Origin: Larimichthys crocea
Lineage: Eukaryota; Chordata; Actinopteri; Sciaenidae
Assembly (NCBI RefSeq): GCF_000972845.2
Contig: NC_040032.1
Coordinates: forward strand, 21,314,248 to 21,378,247
DNA length: 64,000 nt
Direction: 5' to 3'
The notes beneath the pieces were generated by a model. It had not been told where the DNA came from, searched no databases, and saw nothing but the letters and a program-made list of their open reading frames with translations. Below, one piece after another: positions 10,527 to 22,469 of the stretch. The first letter of the stretch is position 1; each line of letters starts with the position of its first letter. Position numbers and translations under genes: made by a program.

Positions 10527-12891
10527 ATATTTTGCTGCTAATATTGATGTTCTTTTAGTCAAGTAAATCTTTAAACGCAGTTGTTCCACTAACTGCACTG
10601 TAGGTACTGTGTTCATCATTACTTATCAACAGGATCTCCTCTGTTTCACCGCACAGGCTAGAACAGCTCTTTATCTCCTCACCTGTTTGCTTATTTGATT
10701 TTCCAAGACACCTACAAGTTGTTCACATTCACAGTTCAATGGAGGAGACGCTGGCACAAATTGACATACAGTGAGCTTTTTAAATATTTACTCACATTAT
10801 GTTCCTGCCTGCAGTTGGCAGACTTTAATAAGTAGCCTATTCTAGTAAACGTAGCTCTGATTAATAGATGAGGTGTCTGACTTGGCCTAACTGCTGACAC
10901 AGATGGTGACCTCTTTCTTTACTGTGATTAGGAGGAGGAGGAGGAGGCCGAAGGAGGAGCACAAAGGCAAAGAAGCAAAGATAATAAGAAGGAAAGAGAG
11001 GAGCCAAGAGAAAACATGGGGAGTCTGTTCCAGAAATTAGGACACACTGATCCTTCACCAAACAGAAAGTTAACAATGTCTGGCTGTATTTTAACTGGAA
11101 CTTCTTCCAGCTCTGTGCGATGAAGCTGCACCCACAGAGAGTTGTGTTAAAAGGAATGCTCCACTAAAAATCTTATAATACTCACCTATGTAGTCCTGAA
11201 ACGTCAGTCCAAAAAGTTCTTCTTGGGAGGACTGCAACTATATTCAGTTGATTTGCAGAAGTTAACAGTTCTAATGGAGATACAGTGTTACAGCAAATGT
11301 CAAGAAATTACCTTTGCAGCATAAAGCTCTACTGTTGAACCATGAGCTTGTCCTAAACTTTACCTGGAGGAAGGAAGTAAGAAGTAACTCTTTTTAACTA
11401 TGTTGTAATCATATTTGCTTATTCACACACAGGGCTGATTATTGGCACTTAGAATATCTACTGAGTGTACCTTCCTACATCATATGCAGTTTTTTCTGAA
11501 GGACTGTTTCCCTTGGAGCTCTTTAGACAAGTCAGACTTTCTCTTCTGAATGTCAGCTAACCGTTAGCAACCTGACAAGTTATGTCAAAGAGCATCATAG
11601 CCTATGACACAAGGAGCCATGGGCTAACAGCCCTGACAGCGACGCATTGATTGACACACATGCGGACTAATCAGAGCTGAATTCAGATATGTGCATGGGT
11701 GCATTGTTTATGTTTTTATTGTAGGTTTGGTAGTAATGAGCGTGACCGAATATGATAAATGTCTATGTAAGCACTGAAAACAATCAAATTGTTTAGGTCC
11801 ATCATATTTGGTGGTTTCAAACAACTGTAAAATGTGTCTCATTTACACCTTTTTTGTGGTGATTTAACACTTGTAGGAGCAGAAAATGAGACTTGTGATT
11901 AAGAGTCAAATTATGTTATTTTTTTCTTGGTTATTAGCTTAACAAACTTAATATGAAGTCAAATTGAACAAAACCGCAGGTTATTCTTGGATCTATGCTA
12001 CGTTATGTGGTGTGCTAGCAAACAGAGCTTTGTTACATAATGTTCTTTCCACTGTATTCAGATCATAAGGGGATTTCCAGATTAAATACATGCTATAATA
12101 ATTTATGTATACTTTAAGAAAATGTGTACTTGTGTAACAGTTATGCAGAGACACAGCGAAGAGTTGTTGAATTAAATTCCATTGTACTGGAATAAAATCA
12201 TGATGTAGGCCATGAATATGCAAACTGCACAATAGATTGTATGTAAATGAGACAATGATAGAGTTTCTAGAAAGTGGATTTCTCTACGTTTTGTGGCCTT
12301 TGTTGTTGCCTTGGACCGACCTAGGCTAAACACACCACAGACCTCTCTGTGTATTAAATGTACAATGCAACTTATATAGAATGCTTTTTACTTGCAGCAA
12401 CTGCAAATGTCTGATGTACAGCAACTCTACTCGGTTCACATTTCAATACCCTGCACAACCTCAAGGGTACTTTAAATTGCTCTACCTAATTATACTTCTG
12501 TTCTGGTTGAAGGTGGGCAGTCCCGCCAAACAGGCACAACAAAAGCTAAAATGAGAATCGGGGAGATGTCAATCAAGTCTGTACACGCCCACACCATTTA
12601 GAGAAGACGTCTAATCAGCCAAAATAATTAAAATCACCTAAATGGACTTTTAAATGCATACTGTATTTTGTGTTTTTTTAATTTTAAGCAATATACATTT
12701 ACTTTACTTCAGTTCATACATGCTCACATAGTACACAGTGGTTCCATGTTGGTTCCTCTGCTCCATCATTCTGTTTCCTCCTCTCCTGGTACTCAGTATG
12801 ACGCTCTGAATAAATGAACAGCAGCTCTAGTAACTCTCTGAATTCATGAAGAGTCCATTTCAGTGCCTGACACCCTGAGTGCCAATTTATG

Positions 12892-12895
<4 letters not shown>
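10527..12895. other. Non-coding stretch, no gene recognised
   Basis: Only short frames occur. A GGA-rich run lies at about 10931-10960 (AGGAGGAGGAGGAGG). No RNA gene, LTR or LINE is recognised. Confidence 0.55.

Positions 12896-12938
<43 letters not shown>
12896..12938. repeat. (CA)n microsatellite
   Basis: An uninterrupted CA run of about 21 units. Frames reading THTHTH or CVCVCV across it are artefacts. Confidence 0.95.
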
Positions 12939-12944
<6 letters not shown>

Positions 12945-15194
12945 CTGTGCCAGCAATGTTTGTTCAAGTGGCAGTCAGACACACACACAATGTATGTCAT
13001 CTGTCTCACTGTGACTGCACTGCTGAGTGAGGAAAATACAAAGGCTGTGAGTCGAGTCCAGACAGAGAAGTACATAGAGAGACAGCAAAATGTGTTATTT
13101 CATGTGTGTTCATGGGAAAAAAATGGGTATGAGCTAAAGAAAAAAATGTTTTATTTCTTGCTGACTGGACTGGAGTGTCCACAAATGCACATCCCTATCC
13201 CACATGTGCTTTTAGCAGACGAAACGGCAGACTACGAGCTGATTACTGAGAATTTATTGAAATTTAAACATATTTAGAACTGTTATTTATTTTACAATTC
13301 ACATATCTGTGTGGGCATATTGGAAGGTAAACAGAAAACATAATTTAAGGACAGAAATAATTGCCACATCTGTTGTCTGGGAACTAAACTTTTGATTCAT
13401 GCACCCCAAAAAAGAAATAAATTCTTTGCCACAGCAGGGTAGTCTAGTAACATATGCTTGTGCACTGAAATTTGTCCAAATATGATTTATATCACTGTGA
13501 AAGTTTTGAAAAAAAAATCTGAACTCCAGATCTGCTTTGAAACTTTTTTCAGAGCTTTAAACGGCAGAAGGCGTGTGTTCAAATGTCTCTTTGTCCAGCA
13601 GCCTATGTTTATATGTTCCTGACTAGGACCTCTAATGGCCACATGAGTATTGACTTTTGCCTTTTTGAAACAAAGGCAGAAGTAGCATGACTAACCCAAG
13701 CCAAATATTGTGTATTCCGTGTAAAGTAAGAATAAACATGAGTTCTTTTTGAATATTTTTTCATTCACTCGCCCTTTCTGTATCTGTCATCTGTCTCCGA
13801 TTTGACATTCAGCCTGGCTGCATGTTAACAAACAAATATAGACTCGATCAAAATGGGAGAGCTATTTCCCCCACTGTACCTGTACTGTGTTTGAGGTGTT
13901 TCTTTGTTTTTTTTTCCTTGTTTTTTTTCCAACTATATGAGAGACTATTACAAAGCGGTGAAGCAGGTAATTACTCCAAAAACTAATTAGCTGACGACTC
14001 AAGGACAGCTAGGAATGCAAAATAATAGAGGGAGGGCGGGGGACTTTTTCTGTCACAAGAAAGAAAAGTGGGAAAAAGCAATTAGATGGAAAATGTCTGG
14101 AAATGTAGCACGTAAACAAGAAAGGAAGGCAGTTAAGGAGGGGATCCAGCAAGATGGAGATTAACTGGAATAATACGACTCACAATACTATCAACACACG
14201 GGACAAACACTCACAAATGTATATTTCATTCCCTCCCTCCCTCCCTCACCCTGTAGATATAATCCTCTTCTTCTAAGTGTTATCTTCTTCCCTCAAAATG
14301 TAGCTGTCTTTCTCTTCTTCCATTCATCCTTCCTCCATCTTTCTCTTATTTTTTAATTCTCTAATATGCCTAAACAGTTCTTTTTTTTTTTTTTTTTTTT
14401 GCCTAATCTTTTTCTTGAGCTTATTAAATTTTCTTGAGAGTCATTAGGACCCAATTACTGCTTGGCCTTACTGCAGATGAGGACCATATTACGCTATTGT
14501 ACAATTTCAGCACACACACACACACACGTCCAATAAATAGGATGCATTTAATTAACTTCCCATTCACCTGTGCTCTTAAGACTTATCATGGATTATTCAA
14601 ACCAGGCTGCTTCAGCCCCTGGTACTCCATTATGTTTTTGTAAATTTGGTTTGCTTACTGCTGACAAACAAGTCAATATATTTCTGACCAGACACGAGAT
14701 CCTTTCTTACCACTGTGAGACACTTCAGTCACATTATATTTGTGCAACAATACACCTGCTGTTACTGACAAGTATGTCTTTATATGTCAGTAGAATGGAC
14801 ATTTTTAGAACCTGCATTCTGCCTAATAGCCAATAGGGAGCAACTCCATTGGCTGCAACAATAAAGTTTGATGGTGAACCCTTCTTATCATTTGATTTAT
14901 TCCCTCAGTAAATGGTTTCCTCATGAGTTTATGGTCTCAATCTGTAGTTTCAATGTTCATTTTGTAAATTATGGTCCCATTTTGAGTAAAATAAACTATA
15001 AAGCAGAATATGCTTTATGGCCTGGCTACCTTGTCATTGACATGTCACTATCAGTGAGACCATACAGTGCAACACACCAGGCTCATGAAACTCAGATCGC
15101 ACTGTCAAACTAGGCAGTGTTGATCAAATATGAATCCAGATTCTGATTCGCATTGACTATTTCTTTCCTCAAATTTTAGTGTACTGTTTAGCAA
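12939..15194. other. Non-coding stretch with candidate regulatory motifs
   Basis: No gene recognised. Two homeodomain-type TAATTA sites stand 10 bp apart at 13968-13973 and 13984-13989. A pyrimidine-rich run lies at 14225-14345 and a T20 run at 14381-14400. These motifs are common by chance in AT-rich DNA, so no regulatory function is claimed. Confidence 0.5.
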
Positions 15195-15335
15195 TGCTGT
15201 CAAGACCGCCTAAACCAAAACTAAGTCATGACTAAGATTAGAGTGTATTGGCACTGAGACATGACCAAGACTTTGAGACCAAGTTAAGATCAAGACAGGG
15301 CAAGACCGAACCATGACCAAGGCCAGCCAATATAT
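15195..15335. repeat. Degenerate 'caagac' dispersed repeat
   Basis: Variants of AAGACC, CAAGAC and GACCAAG recur (GTCAAGACC, TGACCAAGAC, GAGACCAAG, ATCAAGACAGGGCAAGACC, ATGACCAAGGCC). Sequence of this kind is a familiar dispersed repeat in fish genomes. No element boundaries could be set. Confidence 0.5.
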
Positions 15336-15929
15336 AGCCTGCTTAGGCATCTAATAAGTAGCTTGGGTGAGGCGTGGTCCCAGCCGTCTCGTTAAGTGTT
15401 GCATTGCTGGATTTACATACTACTGTCATTACATATTACTACTTATACGACTACTATACTACAGTACAGTACTATTAGAACTATCACTAGTCAACAGCAT
15501 TAAGAACTGTCGGGAAGAAAAATTAAAACTTTTCCGTTCGATGATTTAGAATGAGATAGGATATGCCTAAATCAAAGAAAGCTATCAAATAAGACTCATT
15601 CAATCTAACATGCTCAATGGCTTTGGACACCATCTGATTACACTGATTAGGCCTGAAGAACACAGCAGGCTGCTTTAAATGTCAGAACTCAGAGGGTATA
15701 TCCCGACATTTCTCCATGCTCTCTGGCAATGCCCTAAGATTTAAGACTCTGTCCACAATTATACAAAGGAGATCAGTAGCAATGACTTTGATTTTTCTTT
15801 TTTTTTGCGTTATGCGTGCTGGGTGATCAATTAGCTGTGAAAGACAGGAAACACAGAAATTATCCAAACTAACACACTGGTTGGTAGACAGACTTGAGGG
15901 AATGGAGAAAGGCAGAAGCTGTCTTCCGT

Positions 15930-16065
15930 TAGTGGTGGAAAGAATACTTTAAAACCTGCACTCAAGCAGAAATATTGTTACATCACTGAAATATTACACA
16001 TGTAAAATTACTGGTGTTACGTGAAAAAATACTCAAAACAGCTCAAAGCGGTTAGTTACTTTTAA
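15930..16065. mobile_element. End of a dispersed fish repeat ('agtggtggaaag' type)
   Basis: It begins TTAGTGGTGGAAAGAATAC and continues with CTCAAGCAGAAATATTGTTAC, CACTGAAATATTAC and GTGAAAAAATACTC. This corresponds to a teleost repeat whose intact form starts AGTGGTGGAAAG followed by AAGTA/TACTT-rich sequence. A second, weaker match (CTACAAGTACCAAACTTACTT) lies near 16580-16600 and may be the other end of the same element, giving about 670 bp in total. I recognise the family but not its name, and no transposase is present. Confidence 0.5.
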
Positions 16066-17039
16066 ACCGTTGACGAAGAGATCTATTTTCCACAAAGCAT
16101 GTTTCTCTGATAAATGATAAAAGGCATGAATTAATCAAACTCTAAACAAATAAAACAGATAAAGCAGGAATTTTGTACCAAAACTGTTGATCCTACATAG
16201 AACACATGTAGTATATAAATTTCTCCAGCGAGGCCATGGCCTAATTCTGTTTCTCCAAATCTTCAGTCCTTTAATCCGTCTCCTTCTCTTTTTTTTTTTC
16301 ATGTTTTCTTTGGCCCGAAGTGTGTTTTTGTGCCAAATAGAGTAGACGCTGAAACTATCACTGCAGATTGCGAGGTGAGCAACACAATTGGTTAACATGG
16401 GTGCCAAAAAGGAAGTGAGCAGCGCTTTGGGGGGCTTCCACCTCCCGTGTGTGCCTGCTGATTGGCTACAAAAGTGCACATGAAAGGTTTGGATACAATT
16501 CGTGCTTAGTAGTGAATTATATTTTAAAACTAGCAAAGTAGATTATAGGGTGTAATGCATACTGAAGTGTAAAACTAAACTACAAGTACCAAACTTACTT
16601 AATAACAAAACAGTGTGCCCTCTTATCAGAAGGGGTTCATGGAACTTGGAAAGGTGGCTTCATATGAACAACTTTTCTATAGAAAGACAGACAGATCAAT
16701 CAATATCTGTATGTTTACCTTAAGTACCTCTGGTGTATATTTTAGTATACTGTATAATGCTTCTTTCACTACTTATTTAGCTTTTTTTCCATTCCCCCAT
16801 TATAACTGTTACTAACACTGCTTGAACTACTACAGTAACTATTGCAACTCGACTGATTCAAAAACTAAGAAAAATGGACGAAAAAGAGGGGAAAGTGTGA
16901 AACGGGGGTGTGTGAAAGAAAAAAAAGAGAGAAAAAAAAGGACCGGATTGTGTGTGTGAAATCAAACTGTTAGAATGAAAGTGTGACTGAGGTGGAAAAA
17001 GAGAACAAAAGTTCCCCCCTTCCTACGAGAATCCCTCTG
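16066..17039. other. Non-coding stretch, no gene recognised
   Basis: The first part may be the interior of the dispersed repeat that begins at 15930. The minus-strand 133-codon frame at 16135-16536 includes a lysine/arginine-rich run from a poly-T tract and resembles no protein family. The segment 16860-17000 is purine-rich. Confidence 0.5.
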
Positions 17040-17305
17040 TTGTGTTTCTTTCTAGTCTTTCTGATCTACGGCGCCGCGTCACATTTACTTACGCTGGTCC
17101 TCTGACATCCTCCCGCCAAATCCCCGCGGTCATGTCAGTTTTCTGAACCTGCCACTTTTGCGTCAACATCTATTCTGTAACAGTTTAGCCGGAACATTAA
17201 GCTTCAGGCCCACAACTGGAGTGACAAATCTCTGCCGCGCCCACTGTGATCCCGTTCACGGTCAGCCGCTCGGCGGATAGCCCCGCTGGAGGCGGGGGGT
17301 GGAGG
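17040..17305. promoter_or_regulatory. CpG-richer patch, possible promoter or enhancer
   Basis: CpG dinucleotides cluster here (GGCGCCGCGTCAC near 17070, CCGCCAAATCCCCGCGG near 17112-17130, GCCGCGCCCAC near 17235, GCCGCTCGGCGG near 17263), in contrast to the CpG-poor surroundings. TTACG, CACTTTTGCGTCA and similar sites are seen, but there is no clear TATA box or open first exon. It could be a small CpG island, an enhancer or just locally GC-rich DNA. Direction is unknown. Confidence 0.3.
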
Positions 17306-17519
17306 GAGTGGAGGCCGGTTGTCATGTGAATACAGATGATGTCGCGTCTGAGTGGTTTGTATTCGGTGTTGAATCTGAACGTATATCACAGAGGGGGAGG
17401 AATTTTCCAAAGCCGGTGTCTCACTCAGCGAGCAGACAGATGTTCTGTCCAGTGGGAGTGGAACTTGTAGAAGATGGATGAAGGGATGGAGAGGCACACG
17501 GAGGAATGAAAGGATCTTT

Positions 17520-18420
17520 TTTATCTTATCTCGTTCTCCATTGCTACAGTCCTCCATCTGTCCGTCAGGTCACCTCTTCGCCTCCGCATCCTTGAGTTCT
17601 TCTCTCCCTCATCAATCCATCTCTCTATTTGTCCTCTGCCCTTCTATGAATCATCCTTCCATCTCTTCATCCCTGCATTACTCTTCTCCCTCTTATCTCT
17701 CCTTCACTTCATTCTGTCACCACTCTATTTCTCCATCATTATATCTGTATGTCCTTGCTTTCCTTCATCCGTCTACTTCTCCATCACTGGACTCGTCCAT
17801 CCCTCAATCCCTCCATCTTCCCATCCTGCATTTCTTCATCATCTTGCCTATCTATTGTTTCATCTATGCATCCCTACGCAACTCTATCTCTCGACCTTCC
17901 TTTAGTTTATTCCATCTTTCCATCCCTTATCCTTTCACCATCATTACACCTCTTCACTCCACCCAGTCATCTCTCCATACCTGCAATCATCCATCCATTC
18001 CTCTACCTCTCCTCTGTATTCCTGCATTGTACCACCTTTCTATCTCTCTATCACACCATCTTTTCTTCCCTGTATTTCTCCTGATTTCCACCATTCCTTT
18101 ATATTTTTCCCCATCATTCCCTCCGTCTTTCCACCATCCTTCAACTCTCATCATGCATCTCTCCATATTCTGAGATGCATACATATATTCCAGATTTTTC
18201 CAGATCAATCCATTCCCCTCCAACTACCCATGTCTATGATCCTACATTGTCCACCCATCCCTGTCTGATCATACCTGTATTCTTCCATCTCACCACTCCT
18301 CCATCCCTCTGTTGCCCACTTCTCTTTCTCCACCTTTTACCATCCTTCTATCTCCCATCACTCCATCTCTTTATCCTTTCCTCTTGTCCCGTTCTATTTT
18401 TATCTTCTCTCTGTTGTGCT
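17520..18420. repeat. 0.9-kb pyrimidine-rich TCCATC-type low-complexity tract
   Basis: The plus strand is almost all C and T interrupted by single A (CCATC, CTCCATC, TCTCTCCATC variants). The 231-codon frame at 17478-18173 is a serine/proline/leucine/histidine-rich reading of this tract and not a gene. It is probably an old, diverged microsatellite of the CCAT/TCTC kind. Such purine/pyrimidine asymmetry can adopt triplex structures in vitro, but function here is unknown. Confidence 0.8.
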
Positions 18421-18647
18421 GACAGCTCGTTGTCAGACAACAGAGGACACAGTTGTCGTAGCTTTTGTCACTCACTCGCTCTCCCTCCCTCAGTTTATTT
18501 GCCGCCTCGCTCTTTCAACCCTCCCATGTGACAGCGTCTCTTCAGCTCGTCCTGTCAGTTGACGCTGATGTCACCCTGTGCTCACTTTTTACCTTGTCGC
18601 TTACCTGTGATGTGTTGATTCCACTACCACACTGCTGCTGCTGGGCT

Positions 18648-18649
<2 letters not shown>

Positions 18650-18691
<42 letters not shown>
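18650..18691. repeat. (TG)n microsatellite
   Basis: About 21 uninterrupted TG units. Confidence 0.95.
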
Positions 18692-18693
<2 letters not shown>

Positions 18694-18861
18694 AACATCA
18701 TTACGGCCCTGCAGTGACATACACCCTCATTATTTCATTAGTAAGTGACCATTTCTCCTTTTTCACACCACGAACAAATCACCTTTTCTGTTCACATCGA
18801 CTCCGCTGCAGGGTGTCACCTCCATGAAGCCTGAAACACACGTGCACAAACATGGACGTGT

Positions 18862-18862
<1 letters not shown>

Positions 18863-18902
<40 letters not shown>
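18863..18902. repeat. (CA)n microsatellite
   Basis: About 20 CA units, some 170 bp from the TG tract at 18650 and complementary to it, so the two could pair as a large imperfect inverted repeat. Confidence 0.95.
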
Positions 18903-18904
<2 letters not shown>

Positions 18905-19679
18905 AGACACTGGCAGGCATCTGTGCTGCTGCTTCCCAGCGTAGCAGGCTGTAAATGCGAAGTGAAGGCTTTATGACACACTGGTTGTGGCAGGAGCAGA
19001 GGAGGCGAGAGTGGAGCCATTTAAAAAAAAAAAAGGCTGCAGCTGCTCCAGTGCAGTGTGGGATAATGCTTACACTGTTTATGACCTATTTGTAGTGACT
19101 AGGATGATCATACTTTTATTATTAGCGGTCATGGTCCCTAGAGTTGTTGAGGTAATAGAAGCTGAAGTGTTGTAAGGTGGTTAATACTTTGGTTTTCCAG
19201 AAGTTATTATATCCGATAGAAACGTAATAAGATTCCAGAAGTTTGTTCACACTGATGCTCAGTTCCGATTTTTGTTAAAACGACAAAAGAACCAACACAA
19301 CAAAGTCTTAAACAACACTGAAAAGAAGCCTATGATGTAAGTAAGCATCTAACCCTAACCCTTCCAAAAAATATATATATAATATGAAATATCCATAAAA
19401 TATGTCATTTTGTCAGAGGTTGACAGTTTAACCAGTGATAGAAAAGGGGTTCTTTAGAAAAAAGAAAGAAGGATAAAATTCATTTCCAGCATGCAAATGC
19501 AAACAATTAAAATATAGCAAAGTTGGAATCCATTGCCAATCATCTGACATTGATTTAGCCCGTGGGGGCAATGGGCTAATGGAGGCATGCAGTGTAGCCA
19601 TTATATTCAGAAAACATACAGTCTGATAAGCAACTTGATACACGAGAATGATGAGAGACTAATCTGTTAATCTATATAA
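18903..19679. other. Non-coding stretch, no gene recognised
   Basis: No coding or RNA gene seen. It includes CTAACCCTAACCC at about 19349, which is only two telomere-like units. Confidence 0.55.
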
Positions 19680-20310
19680 ACAGATATCGCATATGAATCT
19701 TCCCGTGCCTACAGATTCTGCATTCATATTCAGATATCTGTTTATTGGGTTTACACCTGGTGTGAACATCTGTGAGCCCTGTCTAGATGTGTTATCTGCA
19801 TGTATAATGACATCTGATCCAACCTTCCTTTGCATTGACACCTAGACCATTAATAAGGATTCATGTTATTGTCAGATCTTGTCAACAAACATGATGTGGT
19901 CCAGGCCAGGGGAGCTTGCAGGAAGAAACGGAGTTAGGTGATCTTTTGCTGAGAGATTGCTGAGATTTTTCTTAATAATGCTTGCATTTACACCTGCAGA
20001 GATCACAATGTGAACGAGAAAAACCTCCAGATGCAGTATGATCTGTCCAATAGCATTCGTATGGCAATGCGCTCTGCATGCATTTACACCTGGCAATAAT
20101 GTGTTTTTCCTTCTACTGAAAAGAAATACAGATAGATCATACTGGGATGCGGGTGTAAATGTGATCTTTTCTACAGATGGATTTTGAACATCCAGGCACA
20201 ACTCAGTCTGTACTTCTGTTGAGGTCTGATATCCACCATTAATCCTTCCTCCTGGAGTCTCAGGATACTGCTGTACAGCAGTCAAGTCAGAATCAGATCT
20301 CAAGCCCCCA
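19680..20310. repeat. Segment with a recurring 'ttacacctg' motif, possible non-autonomous DNA element
   Basis: A short word recurs in both orientations: GGGTTTACACCTGGTGTGAAC (about 19748), CATTGACACCTAGACC (about 19834), GCATTTACACCTGCAG (about 19983), GCATTTACACCTGGCA (about 20080) and GGGTGTAAATG (about 20152). The first includes a short palindrome (TTACACCTGGTGTGAA). Related words occur in fish DNA transposon remnants, but I could not define termini or target-site duplications. The 151-codon minus-strand frame at 19872-20327 crosses these motifs and looks like chance. Confidence 0.3.
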
Positions 20311-20350
20311 TTTTTGTGGCCTACCAAACAGCAAGTGAGTGAACTCCAGC

Positions 20351-20400
20351 AAAAAAAAAAAAAACAAAAAAAAAAAAAAAAAATTTATATATATATATAT
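20351..20400. repeat. Poly-A tract followed by (TA)n
   Basis: A14-C-A18 followed by an AT alternation ending at about 20400. It could be the tail of a lost retroelement, but no body is recognisable upstream. Confidence 0.85.
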
Positions 20401-22418
20401 CGAGATGTACCATGAGCAATGTTACAATTACAACCTTTGTCAGTCTTGTTTCTATAGATTTAGAAAAGAGCTGGAATTAGAATACCTCATACCTCAATAC
20501 CTACCAAACTCCCCATTTTCTGTCCAAACTGTGTTGTTTTTGAGGATATTCTCATAAAAAGGGTGCTGTGGATGCTGCTTCTCAATCATGGTTTCTGGCA
20601 GAACGCCCCCACTCTCTGAAGCACTGAAGGCAAACATGTCCCACGTGCCCATGTTGAACTAGTCTCACATGGCAAGACCTTTCCACACTTTGTTTTAGTA
20701 GCTTGGACATGGAGCAACTGTGCAAAATTTTGTAAACTTTGTTTTCGAAGCAAGCGCCAAAAAGCACATAGCAGCATTCCTTAATCACATTGCTTCCAGT
20801 TGGAAGGTTGTGTCACGTCTACAGTCAGCAGTGCTGATTATCACTAGCTCGACTAACTTGATAGACTTGATAGTCTTTTCTGTAATACTTTATGTTAATA
20901 AGTTGACTACTGAGGACTCTATCATATTCAAGGAAAAGATTCACTTATATTAAGTTATCCCAGATGTCATTGTCATTTCAGTGGTGAATTCTCTAGCTGG
21001 TTTCACAAAGAAAAAGATCAGTCCTGCATACATCACAACAGCCAGAGGGTAAAAAAAAAAAAGAGTCAGAGAATAACTCCCCTGTGATTAGACCATATGC
21101 ACCCGTCAGCTATTTCCTTGTGCTGCTGGAAAGAGCAGATCCCTGCGTGTGAGAGTTTTATATGTACGATATACTGTATGCCACTGTAATTAACCAAAGC
21201 TATGCAGGGGCTTCCCATCTGTCATCGCAGAGACACACATCGCTACGGCTTCTCACAAAGTTTTTATTCTCCAAGTTTTTTATATGGCAGAGAGAGTGGA
21301 ATACATTTTTTTCTGGAGTTTTGGATAGTTGCAGGGGGTATTGATTATCCTGCGAGGTGTTGTTCAGACACGCGTGGCATGCTGTGCAGAATATTGATCA
21401 TATTATTTGCATGCGACTGCAGATGTTGGAGGAGGTTTATTTGATTTACCGGCAGTAGGAGGTTGGCAGTATCACTTCTTTAGCAGTTAAGTCTGTGCAG
21501 GATACTTATGGCAGACATCACCACTGGGAAACTGGTATGGTAATGTCCTGTTCATACAAATGCACTCAAACATTGGAGTTTCCAGGTTGCTGCTTGAAAG
21601 CACTGGTCAGCTTCAAGCTTCCTAATTTACTATGATGTAACTGTAACAAATAACCAGAAAATAAAAATGCAGCAAAATAAATAAGTTAGATATTGTTTGG
21701 TTAGCCTCTTTTTTATGTAAATAGGGAGTTAGATTGTTCCTACAGTCTCATTTGGATTAAAATGAAAAAAAAAATAAATAAATTAAAGAAATATTTATAT
21801 AGCACTTTTCATTACATAAGATGCTTTAAAGTCATGATAAGGATAAAAGGTGTAAAAAGGATAAAAGAAATACATTTCATTTGTGATTCAAGTTGACAGT
21901 TTGGAGCTTACTTAATAAGCATTCTGACAGATATGAAGGTGCTTCAAAAACAAGAAAAACTATTTTAAAACTAATCCTCAAGGATACAGGTACCTGTAGC
22001 CAACAAAAATGAAAATTCACTTTCAACTTGGAAGCATCGACAGAAACAGTAATGGAGAAGAATAGGAACAGGAACACCAGAGAGGGAGCCATGCTCATCT
22101 TAAACATGGTCACTGAGGCAAACAAAGAATCTTCTGCGAGTGAGATAAGTATTAAACCAATTCAGAGCTGTTTCTGTGTCAAACACAACACTTAGAGGAG
22201 CATTTTAATTATCTGTGGATCTTGTTGTGATGTAAAAATACAGCTAACTGTCTTTTCCTTTGTTAATGGTATGGTCAGTCTTAAAATATTTGCTGTGATC
22301 CTCGGCCGTTGTAATATTACAACTTCTTTGTTTTGCATAAAAGGTCTCTGAGATGCAATTCTATTAGCATAGTCACAAAGCGCTTTCAAATATAGCCTCA
22401 AAAGTACACTCCAGCAGT
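20401..22418. other. Non-coding stretch, conserved-element-like in part
   Basis: No gene recognised. From about 21080 to 21450 the sequence has balanced composition and contains an octamer motif ATTTGCAT at 21405-21412, which makes it a candidate conserved non-coding element. That is inference only. Confidence 0.45.
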
Positions 22419-22469
22419 GCAAGCAACATGGCATCCATGTTACTGTAACATGGATGCCATGTTGCTTGC
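22419..22469. repeat. Perfect 24-bp inverted repeat with 3-base loop
   Basis: The arms at 22419-22442 and 22446-22469 are exact reverse complements. The left arm begins GCAAGCAACATGGCATCC, and the loop is CTG. Total length is 51 bp. It is the longest perfect hairpin in the window. The single step from arm to arm suggests a recent template-switch (fold-back) event. A pre-microRNA is less likely, as those usually have mismatched stems and longer loops. Confidence 0.9.

Noticed and set aside
12879..13277. 132-codon frame starting with a His-Thr repeat
   Set aside because: The N-terminal third is the CA microsatellite and the rest has no recognisable feature.
17478..18173. 231-codon plus-strand frame, the longest in the window
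   Set aside because: It lies inside the pyrimidine-rich TCCATC tract. The Ser/Pro/Leu/His-rich translation is dictated by composition, and an overlapping frame is also open.
19872..20327. 151-codon minus-strand frame
   Set aside because: It spans the recurring 'ttacacctg' words and resembles no protein. Repeat structure explains it better.
22419..22469. Pre-microRNA
   Set aside because: The stem is perfect and only 24 bp with a 3-base loop. Animal microRNA precursors normally have longer, mismatched stems and larger loops.
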